Assembly (NCBI RefSeq): GCF_000280055.1
Contig: NZ_ALAB01000026.1
Coordinates: 1-64,000, forward strand
Direction of reading: 5' to 3'
DNA length: 64,000 nt
From: Alishewanella aestuarii B11
GTDB lineage: Bacteria > Pseudomonadota > Gammaproteobacteria > Enterobacterales > Alteromonadaceae
Shown here piece after piece: positions 1-14,974 of the stretch. A program made the position numbers and the translations under genes. A model generated the notes under the pieces. The model was given only the letters and a program-made list of their open reading frames with translations, searched no databases and had not been told where the DNA came from. Numbering within the stretch: the stretch's first letter is position 1; each line of letters begins with the position of its first letter.

Positions 1-24
1 CGCCAGCCAAACGCTGCCCGAAGG

Positions 25-123
25 GTTCGCACTGGCGACGCTTTGCTCTTTGTCACTCGTCACTTATTTAGAATAACTAAACTGCGCTCCTCGTTTCGCG
101 ATCAAAGCGCCGCCAGTGTGAAC
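25..123. repeat. Imperfect inverted repeat (21-bp arms, 57-bp spacer)
   Basis: The arm at 25-45 and the reverse complement of the arm at 103-123 agree at 19 of 21 positions (core CACTGGCG). The spacer carries further short palindromic pieces. Short open frames cross it in several phases, but none looks like a protein. It may be a dispersed intergenic repeat or a fold-back RNA; one copy cannot decide. The window edge is close, so the unit may be larger. Confidence 0.5.
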
Positions 124-627
124 AAAATCCAAGCAGCAGACGTCAACACGCCCTAACTAACGCCATGATTTTGCTAAGAGTACCCCTTTGCTGGCTGAGG
201 CACAATCTGGTTGACGCACCGCCTATTGCGGCTTTATTCTGGCCGGCAAGATATAAACGCATAATTATTACTTTTTAATGTCAGCCAGAAATCGGTTCAC
301 TCTGGGCTACTCTGCTATTCAGATTTTGACCAAAGCGACTTATTGCCAAGATGCAGGCAGCAAGGTACTTTGATACCGGCTGGTGAATATGCGGCGGAAT
401 AGCACCATAGACGCTAAAAACCCACTTGCATTTTCTGATAAATCTCGGTATACCTGATACCCTCTATAAGTATAGACGGCTAAAACCTTCGAGTTAAAGA
501 CCGCACCACGTTAACCTCTGAGAGACAACCTTGTTTTTGCTTTCAGCAGTAGCACAGACAACAACAAGAATAATAATTCAAAATATTTATATAATTATTT
601 ATTTCAGGATAAGTTTGGAGGCGTGTC
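124..627. other. Non-coding leader of gltB
   Basis: I see no supportable gene in this stretch. It becomes very AT-rich toward gltB, with a TATAAT hexamer at 590-595 that has no convincing -35 partner, followed by a strong ribosome binding site GGAGG at 617-621 placed seven bases before the gltB ATG. The length leaves room for regulator sites, but none was recognised. Confidence 0.45.
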
Positions 628-6514
<5,887 letters not shown>

Positions 6515-6516
6515 TT

Positions 6517-6625
6517 GACAGTAGGAGGCGGGATCACTCCCGCCGTCCTCTCACACCACCGTACATGCGGTTCCGCATACGGCGGTTCCTGTCTGTATCG
6601 AGCGTATTCAATACATGAGTCTGTT
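6517..6625 (-). mobile_element. Group II intron 3' remnant (domains V and VI)
   Basis: Read on the minus strand, 6589-6551 folds as a domain V hairpin: lower stem ACCG/UGGU, CCGU/ACGG, a two-base GU bulge, upper stem AUGCG/CGCAU and a GAAC tetraloop. It is followed by a domain VI-like hairpin (GGCGGGA/TCCCGCC, 6527-6544) and a CTCCTACT tail where the branch-point A and 3' splice end are expected. No reverse transcriptase and no 5' intron domains are present. The 3' end lies a few bases from the gltD stop, while the inner side runs into an iadA fragment at about 6628. I read it as what is left after a deletion. The intron class is not assigned. Confidence 0.7.
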
Positions 6626-6627
6626 TC

Positions 6628-6855
6628 GTGCATCGTGTCGCCCTGACCACGGTCACCCAGGCACCGGCGCAGGTTTTGGGCCTAAAACAAAAAGGCCAGC
6701 TTGCAGTTGGCAAAGATGCTGATATGCTGCTGCTCGATAGCCATGATCTGAGTATCGACACCGTGATCGCCAAAGGTCGCTGCCTGGTAAAGGACGGTCG
6801 GCCACGGGTGTATGGCACCTTCGAAAAACCGCAGCAATTCGCAACAGGAGGTTAG
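6628..6855 (+). pseudogene. iadA: Isoaspartyl dipeptidase, C-terminal fragment
   Basis: About 75 codons matching the C-terminal end of beta-aspartyl (isoaspartyl) dipeptidase: a short helix (LTTVTQAPAQVLGL), then the closing beta-sandwich with KGQLAVGKDADMLLLD and the final KDGRPRVYGTFE. The metal-binding amidohydrolase barrel, roughly the first 315 residues, is absent. The first in-frame codon is a GTG directly after intron-derived sequence and there is an in-frame stop at 6616, so no functional enzyme is expected here. In cyanophycin-degrading bacteria IadA cleaves the beta-Asp-Arg dipeptide released by cyanophycinase, the product of the next gene, so the fragment marks a formerly complete pair. 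Confidence 0.8.
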
Positions 6856-8808
6856 ATGCGTCTTTCCTGCATAAAGCTGCTGCTTGTTAGCAGCCTGGTT
6901 GGCCCGGCAGTACCGGGCGCACTGGCGGTTGAGCCGCAGCCGGAACCTGCTCAGACAGAACAGCCGTTGGCAGCCGCCGATGCAGCGACGCCGGCTGTTG
7001 AGCCTGAACCCAGCATTCTGGATATTGCCAGCACTCCTGCTCAAGTCCTACCGGAGCCTGAATACGATCTGATGTTAATGGGCGGCGGTCTTGCCACCTG
7101 TAGCTCAATGTCAAACCGCAGTTGCCTGCAACAAACTCAGTTCAACGCCCTGGCAAAAACCGGTAATTTGTATTGGTTGCAACAGAGCCTGCTGCAAAAT
7201 TTCGCTACCGCGGAAGTTTTCAGCGCTGAACGTAAAACATTGCAGCAACAGCTGGTGCAGCTGTTTAATCAACTTGCTGCTGAACATACTGCTCCGCTAA
7301 CCGAACAACAGTTGGTCGAGCTGTGGCGGGCGGCTCCGGCCACAGAGCAAGCGCCGGATGGTGAAACCCTGTGGCAACAGCTGTCTGAGCGTGAGTTAAA
7401 TGTCGTCTTCGATTATCTGGAAGTGCCGACCCTGAGCAGTGATGGCAAGTACCGGTTAACTGAACACGTTGATTTAGCAAAGACTCAGGATCAGCACTCG
7501 GCTGAACTGTACCGTGAGTTTGTGCGTCTGGCGGCAACGAAAGCCAGTAACAAAGGGCGCAGTGCGCCAAAACTGCTCATGGTGACCGCCTCATCACGGG
7601 ATCCCTTTGCCGCGGTGGATTTTTATCTGGATGCCTTTCGCCAGGCTGGCGCAGAGGTAGAGTGGCTGCCGCTGACGGCAGCCTTGCAGGCGGCAATGCA
7701 GGCGCAAAATTGTCAGGCGCTGCCAGAGTTTCTCTCTGAGATCCATGGCAGCTACCGCCGTGAACAGGTTTATGCCGATATCTTCGCCCTTAAGCTGCAG
7801 GCCTGTCAGGCTGGCAGTAAAGCCCTGGTTGCAAAAATTGCTGCGGCTGATGGCATTTTCTTTAATGGCGGTGATCAAAGTCTGACCTATCAGGCGCTGC
7901 GCTTTGCGGACGGCTCTGCCAGCCCGGAGCTAACCGCGATTTTCGGTGCCGTTGCCAACAAGCAGCTGCTGGTTGGTGGCACCAGCGCCGGTACCGCAGT
8001 GATGAGCGGCAATCAGTGGCTGGCACCTCAGCTGGCAGCGGTACCGATGATTTCCAACGGCGACAGCTATCATGCCTTACAATATGGCGCGGTAGCGGGC
8101 CCTGCACCCTGGACGGGTTGTCGCAAAGAAAACCGCTGCCCGGATAATTTAAGTGAGCGCCAGCTTACCTATACCGCGGCCGGTGGCCTGGGATTATTCC
8201 CGCTCGGTGTGCTGGATACCCATTTTGCCGAGCGCGGCCGTCAGGCCCGGCTCTTAGTGCTGCAGCAGGCAACGCAGACCAGACTGGCTTTTGGTGTCGA
8301 TGAAGCCAGTGCCATGCTGGTGGATTTAGGCCACTATGCCACAGGGCTGGTGCAAATGGCTGCCCGCGGCGCGGGTGAGGTCTATGTCAGCGAGTTACTG
8401 CCAGAGTCGAGCAAAGCGCAGTTACTGGCGCACACCTATACCCTGACAGCAGGCGATACGTTAGTCTGGCAAGCAGAGACCTTGCCCCGTGCTGAGACTT
8501 TAACCCCGGCTGAGGTCTCGCCCCAGGCTGAGAATTTGCCCCAAAATGTGACGCTGACTCTGGTGCCCGCCGCCGCTAAAACGCCGCTGACCGAGCAGGC
8601 CGAGCCGCTGCATAGCAAAAGCCCGCTATTTAGCCGCGATCACTACCGTAGCCTTAGCCGTTCACTGTGCCGCAGCAACTTTCACAGTGCCACCGTCAGT
8701 GAGCCACCTTATCTGATCCGGCTGAGTAAAGACGGCGCTTGCAGTGCCGACGCCGAAGGTAACCTCAGTTATCGCCAGCAGCTACGCATTATCAGTCCGG
8801 AAGAATAA
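6856..8808 (+). CDS. Secreted cyanophycinase (peptidase S51 family)
   Basis: Predicted exported cyanophycinase that hydrolyses the Asp-Arg polymer cyanophycin to beta-Asp-Arg dipeptides. An N-terminal signal peptide is followed by a Pro/Ala/Glu-rich linker (residues ~25-65). The S51 catalytic core carries the nucleophile Ser377 in GGTSAG and the upstream FNGGDQ motif. At 650 residues it is longer than cytoplasmic cyanophycinases. The extra length includes an insert after the first strand and a C-terminal tail with four six-residue repeats (AETLPR-like, 8473-8544) and Cys-containing segments. AGGAGG sits just before the ATG and overlaps the end of the iadA fragment, so it was probably once the distal gene of that operon. 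Whether it still works without its neighbour's dipeptidase is unknown. Confidence 0.85.
   Translation: MRLSCIKLLLVSSLVGPAVPGALAVEPQPEPAQTEQPLAAADAATPAVEPEPSILDIASTPAQVLPEPEYDLMLMGGGLATCSSMSNRSCLQQTQFNALAKTGNLYWLQQSLLQNFATAEVFSAERKTLQQQLVQLFNQLAAEHTAPLTEQQLVELWRAAPATEQAPDGETLWQQLSERELNVVFDYLEVPTLSSDGKYRLTEHVDLAKTQDQHSAELYREFVRLAATKASNKGRSAPKLLMVTASSRDPFAAVDFYLDAFRQAGAEVEWLPLTAALQAAMQAQNCQALPEFLSEIHGSYRREQVYADIFALKLQACQAGSKALVAKIAAADGIFFNGGDQSLTYQALRFADGSASPELTAIFGAVANKQLLVGGTSAGTAVMSGNQWLAPQLAAVPMISNGDSYHALQYGAVAGPAPWTGCRKENRCPDNLSERQLTYTAAGGLGLFPLGVLDTHFAERGRQARLLVLQQATQTRLAFGVDEASAMLVDLGHYATGLVQMAARGAGEVYVSELLPESSKAQLLAHTYTLTAGDTLVWQAETLPRAETLTPAEVSPQAENLPQNVTLTLVPAAAKTPLTEQAEPLHSKSPLFSRDHYRSLSRSLCRSNFHSATVSEPPYLIRLSKDGACSADAEGNLSYRQQLRIISPEE
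8473..8544 (+). repeat. 4 x 18-bp tandem repeat inside the cyanophycinase gene
   Basis: Four consecutive 18-base units starting GCAGAG or GCTGAG and ending in a CCCC-containing stretch. They encode AETLPR, AETLTP, AEVSPQ and AENLPQ. The repeat lies in the linker between the catalytic core and the C-terminal tail and is in frame, so copy number can vary without breaking the gene. Confidence 0.75.
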
Positions 8809-8822
8809 CCGCCACCGAACCG

Positions 8823-8852
8823 GTCGCCCTGCTGCCTTTAGCGCAGGGCGAC
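8823..8852. terminator. Stem-loop between convergent genes
   Basis: Perfect 9-bp stem GTCGCCCTG/CAGGGCGAC with a 12-base loop, between the ends of the convergent cyanophycinase and MFS-spermidine-synthase genes. There is no T-run on either strand, so intrinsic termination is uncertain. Confidence 0.35.
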
Positions 8853-8888
8853 TGCACCACTTGCCAATTCCCACACCTGCAGCAACAG

Positions 8889-10907
8889 CTACTTTAACAC
8901 CTGAAACAGGTTACTGTGTTGATCGGTCCAGCGCACTTCGGGTCGTAAGGGTCTTGGCCAGGGCCGACTGGCATGCCGGATGCTGTCTTGCTGTAAAAAA
9001 CGCTGATTACGGCTTAGCAGTACCCACTCGGTCGCCGCCGGATTATCGGTATCGGCTGGCGTCGGGATAAAGACCGCTTCCAGTCCCAAGGCCGCAGCCT
9101 GATTACGTAACACACTACTGAGATCCAGATAGTTATTCGAAATATGCACGGCCAGCACGCCATCAGGCAACAAATGCTGCCAATACAATGCCAGCGCCTC
9201 TGTCGTTAACAGATGCTGCGGAATAGCATCACTGCTAAAGGCATCTAACACCAGCAAATCAAATTGCTGACTGCCCTGCTCTGCCAGTTGCTGCTGCAGC
9301 AGCTGTCTGGCATCGCCCAGCTGCAAGCGAATTTCCGCCTCGCTCTGCGCCAGATAACTAAAATGCTGCTGGGCCGCCTCGATCACCGCCGGATTAATTT
9401 CATAAAACTGCAGCAGATCGCCGCTGCGACCATAGGCCGCCAAAGCGCCGGCGCCCAGGCCCACCAACCCCAGATGACGCCGGCTGAGCTGGCTGCTGCT
9501 GCGTGCCGGATCAGCCGGTAAAAAGTGTGCTATTGCCAACGCTACTCCAGTACCAGGCCGATAGTAACTGAGCGGTTGCATGGCTTTGCGCTCGTCCAGA
9601 TACTGCGCACCGTGGCTGGTGGTGCCATCTATCAGTTGGCGCTGCCGTTGCCCGTTTAACTCGACATCGCGCACTATCAGACTCCCGTAAAAATTCCGGC
9701 TGCTGCTGATATCCTGGCGCCCAAGTTGCTGTTCAATCAGCAAAAAACTGCCAATAAAGATCCCACCTGCCAATAACGCCGTTGCCGTCTGCCACACCGC
9801 CTGCCGGCGCCAATTATGCAGCGTCACCAGCCAGAGGATCGCCAGTAGCACCAGCGGAAACTCCCAGTAACGACTAAACAGCAACGGCGCCAGTAGATTA
9901 ACCAACAGGCCGCCCAGCACCCCACCGGCAGCCAACAATAGATAAAATGCCGTTAACTGCTCACGGGACGGCTTGCTGCGTGCCAGCTCACCATGACAGA
10001 GCATACAACCACTAAACAGCAACATCAGATACAGCAGCAGCTGTGACAGCCAGTCAAACTGCCGTCCCAGATAAAACAGCAGTAGTGCAACAACTAAGCA
10101 GATGGCAAATAAATACAACCAGATAGCGCGCTGATACCAGCTATCGCGGTTAAACACCAGAGTAAAACTGAGTAAGTAAAGTGCCAGCGGTACTACCCAG
10201 AGAAAGGGCACCGGCGGCACATTTTGCGTTAATTGCTGGGTTACTGCCAACAACAGCACCACTCCGGCGGCAGATAACGCCAGATAACGAGCGCTATGGC
10301 CGCGCCGCAACGTCAGTGGTGCCGCGGGTAGCAGCTTGCTCTGCGCCAGTGACTGCCACAGCAGCACCAGGATACAGCCGCTAAACAGGATAAAACCGCC
10401 AGTCCAGTAAGCTTGCTGCTGCGGTAGCGCCAGATAGGGCTCGACTAAAAACGGATAACTGAGTAAGGCCGCAAAAGAGCCCAGATTCGATAATGCATAA
10501 AGCCGGTACGGACTCTGCTGCGGATAACGGGCGGCAAACCAGTGCTGCACCAAAGGCGCAGTGGCGCTTAACAGCAGATAGGGTAAGCCGATCGCCAGTG
10601 CAAGATAGCTTAGAATACCCGACAAGGGTGCAGCTTGCGGATCGGGTTTCGCATCCAGCAGTAACAAACTGGCTACCGCCAGCAGCAGTAAACCGCTATG
10701 CCACAAACGCTGCTGCGTCAGGTTAGCATAGCGGCTTAGCAGGTGCGCATACAAATAGCCGCCAAGCAGCGCCGTTTGGAAAAACAATAATGCGGCGGTC
10801 CAGATCTGAGCGCCACCACCAAAGTACGGCAATAGCAGGCGCGCCAGCATAGGTTGTACCAAAAACACCAGACTGGCGCTAAGCAGCACGGTCAGAGCAA
10901 ATAACAA
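8889..10907 (-). CDS. Membrane-fused spermidine-synthase-like protein
   Basis: 672-residue protein with an N-terminal multi-pass membrane part (about residues 1-400, MFS-like, many Leu-rich helices) joined to a C-terminal Rossmann domain of the spermidine synthase/methyltransferase type. The fold shows LGLVGLGAGALAAYG as the nucleotide-binding loop, then FYEINPAVIEAA and DLLVLDAFSSDAIPQHLLT. This fused family is widespread in proteobacteria, usually annotated as spermidine synthase, but the true reaction is mostly untested. The catalytic Asp of the DAFSSDAIP stretch is present. It is convergent with the cyanophycinase gene and divergent from the carrier gene. Confidence 0.8.
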   Translation of the reverse strand: MLFALTVLLSASLVFLVQPMLARLLLPYFGGGAQIWTAALLFFQTALLGGYLYAHLLSRYANLTQQRLWHSGLLLLAVASLLLLDAKPDPQAAPLSGILSYLALAIGLPYLLLSATAPLVQHWFAARYPQQSPYRLYALSNLGSFAALLSYPFLVEPYLALPQQQAYWTGGFILFSGCILVLLWQSLAQSKLLPAAPLTLRRGHSARYLALSAAGVVLLLAVTQQLTQNVPPVPFLWVVPLALYLLSFTLVFNRDSWYQRAIWLYLFAICLVVALLLFYLGRQFDWLSQLLLYLMLLFSGCMLCHGELARSKPSREQLTAFYLLLAAGGVLGGLLVNLLAPLLFSRYWEFPLVLLAILWLVTLHNWRRQAVWQTATALLAGGIFIGSFLLIEQQLGRQDISSSRNFYGSLIVRDVELNGQRQRQLIDGTTSHGAQYLDERKAMQPLSYYRPGTGVALAIAHFLPADPARSSSQLSRRHLGLVGLGAGALAAYGRSGDLLQFYEINPAVIEAAQQHFSYLAQSEAEIRLQLGDARQLLQQQLAEQGSQQFDLLVLDAFSSDAIPQHLLTTEALALYWQHLLPDGVLAVHISNNYLDLSSVLRNQAAALGLEAVFIPTPADTDNPAATEWVLLSRNQRFLQQDSIRHASRPWPRPLRPEVRWTDQHSNLFQVLK

Positions 10908-11222
10908 GGGGTCTACTCCGCTTAAAAGGCGTCAGCCTACCCAAAGTACTCTCTGCCAGCAAGAGGTAACCGCCGCACTGAATGCTGCTTACGGTAAATA
11001 ACAGCAGCGCTGTATTGAGGTTTGCGGAGTGAATTTTGCTCGTCTCGGCGCAGTAACCTTGTCTGATTTGTCGAACCGCGCATCATAGGTTAGACTTGCA
11101 GCGCGCTGGCCGGTAGCAGTAGCGGTATCGCTAAACTGTCAAACCCTGACGCCGGGCTTTCAGCCCAATATTACTATAACAATACTCTCTATCGCGCCCC
11201 GGCGCGCTGCTAAGGTTTATTT
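10908..11222. other. Divergent intergenic region
   Basis: 315 bases between the divergent membrane spermidine-synthase-like gene and the YfcC-type carrier gene. It must hold promoters for both, but I could not pick convincing -35/-10 pairs, and I see no small gene, repeat or structured RNA. Confidence 0.4.
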
Positions 11223-12668
11223 ATGGGAAAGTTTAAAGTTCCGCACACTCTCACGCTACTGTTTAGCATGATGGTGATTGCGATGATCGCCACCTGGATT
11301 GTTCCACAAGGTTTTTTCGCTACTGAGACGATGGCTAATGGCCGGGCTGTGGTTGTGCCGGGTACTTTTAGTCTGGTTGAAGAACGCAGTTATCTGACGC
11401 CCTGGCAATTATTAACCGCCATTCCACGGGCTTTTGCCTCCGCCCAGGATGTAATTTTCTTTGTGATGATTTTAGGCGGCGTGTTGGCAGTGGCCCGCGC
11501 AACCGGCACCGTGGATGCACTGATTGGCCGCTTACTGGAGCGTTTTGGTTCCCGGCCACAGATGCTGATCTTTATGGTGGTGTTCTGTTTTGCGATGGCG
11601 TCCAGCTTTATTGGTACCGCCGGTGAATATATTCCCTTCGTATTAATTCTGGTGGCGCTGTGTAAAGCCATGCGGCTGGATGCGATGACGGCAGTCGGTA
11701 TGACGGTGGCCGGTTATGGTATTGGCTACGGCATTTCTGCGGTCAATCCATTTACACTGGTGATTGCCCAGCAAATCGCCGATATTCCGATTTTATCCGG
11801 TTGGGAGCTGCGGGCGGCAATTTTTCTGCCCTTTGTACTAATTGGTTTTCACCATGTCTGGAGTTATGCCAAAAAGGTCGCGCAAGACCCGAGCCAATCG
11901 ATGGTAAAAGATCTGCCCTGCCCCCTGGGTGATAAGCATGCAGTTGATTATCCGAACTTAAACTGGCGGCATCGCCTGATCCTGGGCAGCTTTGTGCTGA
12001 CTATCGGTGTGGTGGCCTACAATATCCGGGTCAATGGCTGGTATCTGTATGAGCTGGGTGCCGCCTTTATCGCCTGGGGCTTATTTGTGGTAATGGTTGG
12101 CAATATCAGTACCGATACTGCCGCGAAAAAATTTATCGAAGGCGCGATGGAGCTAACCACCACCGCCGTATTAATCGGTGTCGCGCGCGGGATTTCACTG
12201 ATTTTAGAAGATGGCCAGATCCTGCATTCGCTGGTGCATGGTATGTCAATGCCGTTATCTTTTGTTGGCGCTGAAGTGGCAGCGGTAGGTATGCTGTTTA
12301 TCCAGACCTTGCTGAACTTCTTTATCCCGTCCGGCAGTGGTCAGGCCTATGTCACTATGCCACTAATGGTACCGCTGAGTGATTTGCTGGAAATTCCGCG
12401 CCAGGTTGCCGTACTGGCGTATCAGTTTGGCGATGGTTTCTCTAATATGATTATCCCAACCAATGCGATCTTAATGGGCATTATCGGTATTGCCGGTATC
12501 CCTTATGGCCACTGGTTCCGCTTCTGTTTACCGCTGATGGTCAAACTAATGCTGGCGTCCTCGGTTGTGCTGGTATTGGCGGTACTATTTAACTTTGGCG
12601 CAGATGTGCAACCCGCCGATCTGCCATTACAATCCAAGGTGCAGCAACACACTGAACAGGTTAACTAG
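11223..12668 (+). CDS. YfcC-family inner-membrane carrier
   Basis: 481-residue polytopic carrier of the YfcC/DcuC (C4-dicarboxylate anaerobic carrier, PF03606) family, with about 12 hydrophobic segments and conserved glycine/serine stretches (SSFIGTAGEYIPF, NFFIPSGSGQAYVTMPLM, QFGDGFSNMIIPTNA). Members are annotated as dicarboxylate or basic amino acid/peptide carriers; the substrate cannot be told from sequence. Its closeness to the cyanophycinase gene could suggest amino acid or dipeptide transport, but that is speculation. A clear terminator follows. Confidence 0.8.
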   Translation: MGKFKVPHTLTLLFSMMVIAMIATWIVPQGFFATETMANGRAVVVPGTFSLVEERSYLTPWQLLTAIPRAFASAQDVIFFVMILGGVLAVARATGTVDALIGRLLERFGSRPQMLIFMVVFCFAMASSFIGTAGEYIPFVLILVALCKAMRLDAMTAVGMTVAGYGIGYGISAVNPFTLVIAQQIADIPILSGWELRAAIFLPFVLIGFHHVWSYAKKVAQDPSQSMVKDLPCPLGDKHAVDYPNLNWRHRLILGSFVLTIGVVAYNIRVNGWYLYELGAAFIAWGLFVVMVGNISTDTAAKKFIEGAMELTTTAVLIGVARGISLILEDGQILHSLVHGMSMPLSFVGAEVAAVGMLFIQTLLNFFIPSGSGQAYVTMPLMVPLSDLLEIPRQVAVLAYQFGDGFSNMIIPTNAILMGIIGIAGIPYGHWFRFCLPLMVKLMLASSVVLVLAVLFNFGADVQPADLPLQSKVQQHTEQVN

Positions 12669-12683
12669 CCGCGATACCGGCAC

Positions 12684-12709
12684 AAAAAGGGCTCAGTACG
12701 AGCCCTTTT
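12684..12709 (+). terminator. Rho-independent terminator after the YfcC-type gene
   Basis: AAAAAGGGCTC and GAGCCCTTTT flank the loop AGTAC, with the T-run on the plus strand; the A-rich 5' side would also let it work in reverse. Confidence 0.8.
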
Positions 12710-12786
12710 CGCTGATTAGCGTTTGCCAGTGACTTAACTTTATCAGTAAAGTAGCCTTAGATTTTTTTTGCAGCACAGCAGGGCTT

Positions 12787-14517
12787 ATGCAGCAGGCACG
12801 GCAAATTGCCGAGATTATTTTAAAGGGCTTTCGCAAACACTTTCGCTTATTTCAGCAGGTCACGGCTCGCGCCCGGCAGCGCTTTGAACAAGCCGACTGG
12901 CAGGCCTATCAGCAGGATAGCTCAGAGCGGATCCAGTTTTATGATTTGCGGGTTAATGAAACCATCAGCCTGCTGCGCCAGCAATTACCCGCCGAATGTT
13001 TAAATGAACCGTTGTGGCAGCAGGTTAAGCAACATTATCTGGAATATCTGCTGTTTCATCCGCAGGCAGAACTGGCAGAAACCTTTTATAACTCGGTATT
13101 TTGCCGGTTATTTGCCCGCAAATATTTTCATAACCAGAATATCTTTGTCGAATCAACCTTGGATAAACAACATCTGCCGGCACCTATTGCCTCGGTGTAC
13201 CAAAGTTATTTCCCGGCACAGGATGGCTTAAAGCAGTCGATCCGCAATATTATTGCCGCCTTTGGTTTTAGTACGCCCTTTATCGATCTGGAACATGATA
13301 TCCGCTGTGTGCTACGCAGCTTTATCAGTCAGTCCAGTCATGGCGCTTTCCCGGTGCATCTGCTGCGGTTAGATATTCTGCACACCCCGTTTTTTCGCAA
13401 TAAGGCTGCCTATCTGGTTGGCCGGGTGGTGACGCCGCAGGGCCAGCAACCTTTTATCATTCCGTTGCTGCACGCTGAAGGTAAAGGTCTGTATCTGGAT
13501 ACGCTGCTTACCGATCCGGAGCAAATGAGTATTATCTTTGGCTTCTCGCGTGCCTACTTTATGGTGCAATGCCCGGTCCCCTCGGCATTGGTGCATTTTT
13601 TACGCGAATTGCTACCGCATAAAACCCTGGCAGAACTGTATGCCGCCATAGGTCTGCATAAACAGGGTAAAACCGAGTTTTATCGCGAGCTTTTGACCCA
13701 TCTTGAGCGCTCACGGGATCGCTTTGTTGCCGCGCCGGGGATCCGGGGCATGGTAATGATGGTGTTTACCCTGCCCTCTTTTCCTTATGTGTTTAAAGTG
13801 ATTCGCGATACCTTTAGCGAAACCAAACAATTTGACCGTGCCACGGTAAAAGCCCGCTATCAACTGGTGAAACAGCACGATCGGGTCGGCCGGATGGCCG
13901 ATACGCTGGAATATTCCGATGTTGCCTTACCCAAGGCACGCTTTACGCCTGAGTTATTGCAGGAGCTACAGGACAGTATTGCCGGTTCACTGCAAATTGA
14001 GGACGAGCTGGTGGTGATTAAACATCTGTATATTGAACGGCGGATGACACCACTCAATCTCTATCTGGAGCAGGCCTCGACTGCCGATAAAGCCAGCATT
14101 ATGGATGACTACGGCACCGCCATTAAAGAAATGATTGCCGCCAATATTTTCCCCGGCGATATGCTACTGAAAAACTTTGGTGTCACCCGGCATAAAAGAG
14201 TGGTGTTCTATGATTATGACGAGGTGCAATATCTGCTGGATGTGAATTTCCGCAGCCTGCCCAAGGTCGATAGCTTTGAAGCAGCACTGGAAGCAGAGGC
14301 AAATTGCTGGGCCGCACCCGGTGATGTCTTTCCGGAACAGATGGCGACCTTTGTCACACCGGGTGCCGAGATCCGCGATATGTTATTTAGTAAACATCCG
14401 GAGCTGTTGGATGCCGGCTACTGGCGACAAAAGCAGTACCGGATCCGCCAGGGCCAGGTGGAAGATATTTTCCCTTATCCGCAAGCCATGCGCTTTTGTC
14501 ACCTTTATCCGGAATAA
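12787..14517 (+). CDS. aceK: Isocitrate dehydrogenase kinase/phosphatase
   Basis: 576-residue AceK, the bifunctional enzyme that phosphorylates isocitrate dehydrogenase to push carbon into the glyoxylate shunt and dephosphorylates it on richer substrates. Length and composition are typical: an N-terminal helical regulatory domain (residues 1-310) and a C-terminal kinase-like domain with [16 protein letters not shown] (nucleotide-binding lysine) and the later [18 protein letters not shown] catalytic region. In enterics aceK ends the aceBAK operon; here it stands alone, upstream of yaiI and away from aceA and aceB on the opposite strand, so it has its own promoter. Confidence 0.95.
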   Translation: MQQARQIAEIILKGFRKHFRLFQQVTARARQRFEQADWQAYQQDSSERIQFYDLRVNETISLLRQQLPAECLNEPLWQQVKQHYLEYLLFHPQAELAETFYNSVFCRLFARKYFHNQNIFVESTLDKQHLPAPIASVYQSYFPAQDGLKQSIRNIIAAFGFSTPFIDLEHDIRCVLRSFISQSSHGAFPVHLLRLDILHTPFFRNKAAYLVGRVVTPQGQQPFIIPLLHAEGKGLYLDTLLTDPEQMSIIFGFSRAYFMVQCPVPSALVHFLRELLPHKTLAELYAAIGLHKQGKTEFYRELLTHLERSRDRFVAAPGIRGMVMMVFTLPSFPYVFKVIRDTFSETKQFDRATVKARYQLVKQHDRVGRMADTLEYSDVALPKARFTPELLQELQDSIAGSLQIEDELVVIKHLYIERRMTPLNLYLEQASTADKASIMDDYGTAIKEMIAANIFPGDMLLKNFGVTRHKRVVFYDYDEVQYLLDVNFRSLPKVDSFEAALEAEANCWAAPGDVFPEQMATFVTPGAEIRDMLFSKHPELLDAGYWRQKQYRIRQGQVEDIFPYPQAMRFCHLYPE

Positions 14518-14521
14518 CCTT

Positions 14522-14974
14522 ATGCCTTTTACTATCTGGGTCGATGCCGATGCCTGCCCGGCCGTCATTAAAGAGATCCTGTACCGTGCCGCAGAGCGTA
14601 AGCAACTGCCGCTGGTGCTGGTGGCAAATCAGCCACTACGTACCCCACCCTCGCCCTTTATCAGCAGCCTGACGGTCAGCAAGGGTTTTGATGAAGCCGA
14701 TAATGAGATTGTGCGCCGTTGTCACCAAGGCGATCTGGTGATTACCGGTGATATCCCGCTGGCGGCTGAGGTGCTGGCCAAGGGCGCGGAAGCGATTAAT
14801 CCGCGCGGTGAGCGCTATGATCGCGATACCATCCGTCAAAAACTGACGATGCGGGATTTTATGGAGACGCTACGCGCCAGTGGTGTGCAAAGTGGCGGCC
14901 CGGCCGCTTTTAGCCAGGCCGATCGTCAGGCCTTTGCTAATCAGTTAGACCGGCTGTTACAACAACTAGGCTAA
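14522..14974 (+). CDS. yaiI: UPF0178 (YaiI/YqxD) family protein
   Basis: 150-residue protein of the YaiI/YqxD family, a PIN-like fold of unknown cellular role. Visible motifs are the N-terminal [13 protein letters not shown], the central [14 protein letters not shown] and the RGERYD segment, which bring conserved acidic residues together as in metal-dependent nucleases. The frame is open far upstream, but that part overlaps aceK; the ATG at 14522, four bases after the aceK stop, matches the family start. The stop overlaps that of the convergent pseudouridine synthase by 4 bases. Confidence 0.9.
   Translation: MPFTIWVDADACPAVIKEILYRAAERKQLPLVLVANQPLRTPPSPFISSLTVSKGFDEADNEIVRRCHQGDLVITGDIPLAAEVLAKGAEAINPRGERYDRDTIRQKLTMRDFMETLRASGVQSGGPAAFSQADRQAFANQLDRLLQQLG

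Noticed and set aside
1..153. Possible C-terminal end of a gene entering from the left
   Set aside because: An open frame exists for about 50 codons, but the sequence lies in an inverted repeat and other frames look equally good; no family match.
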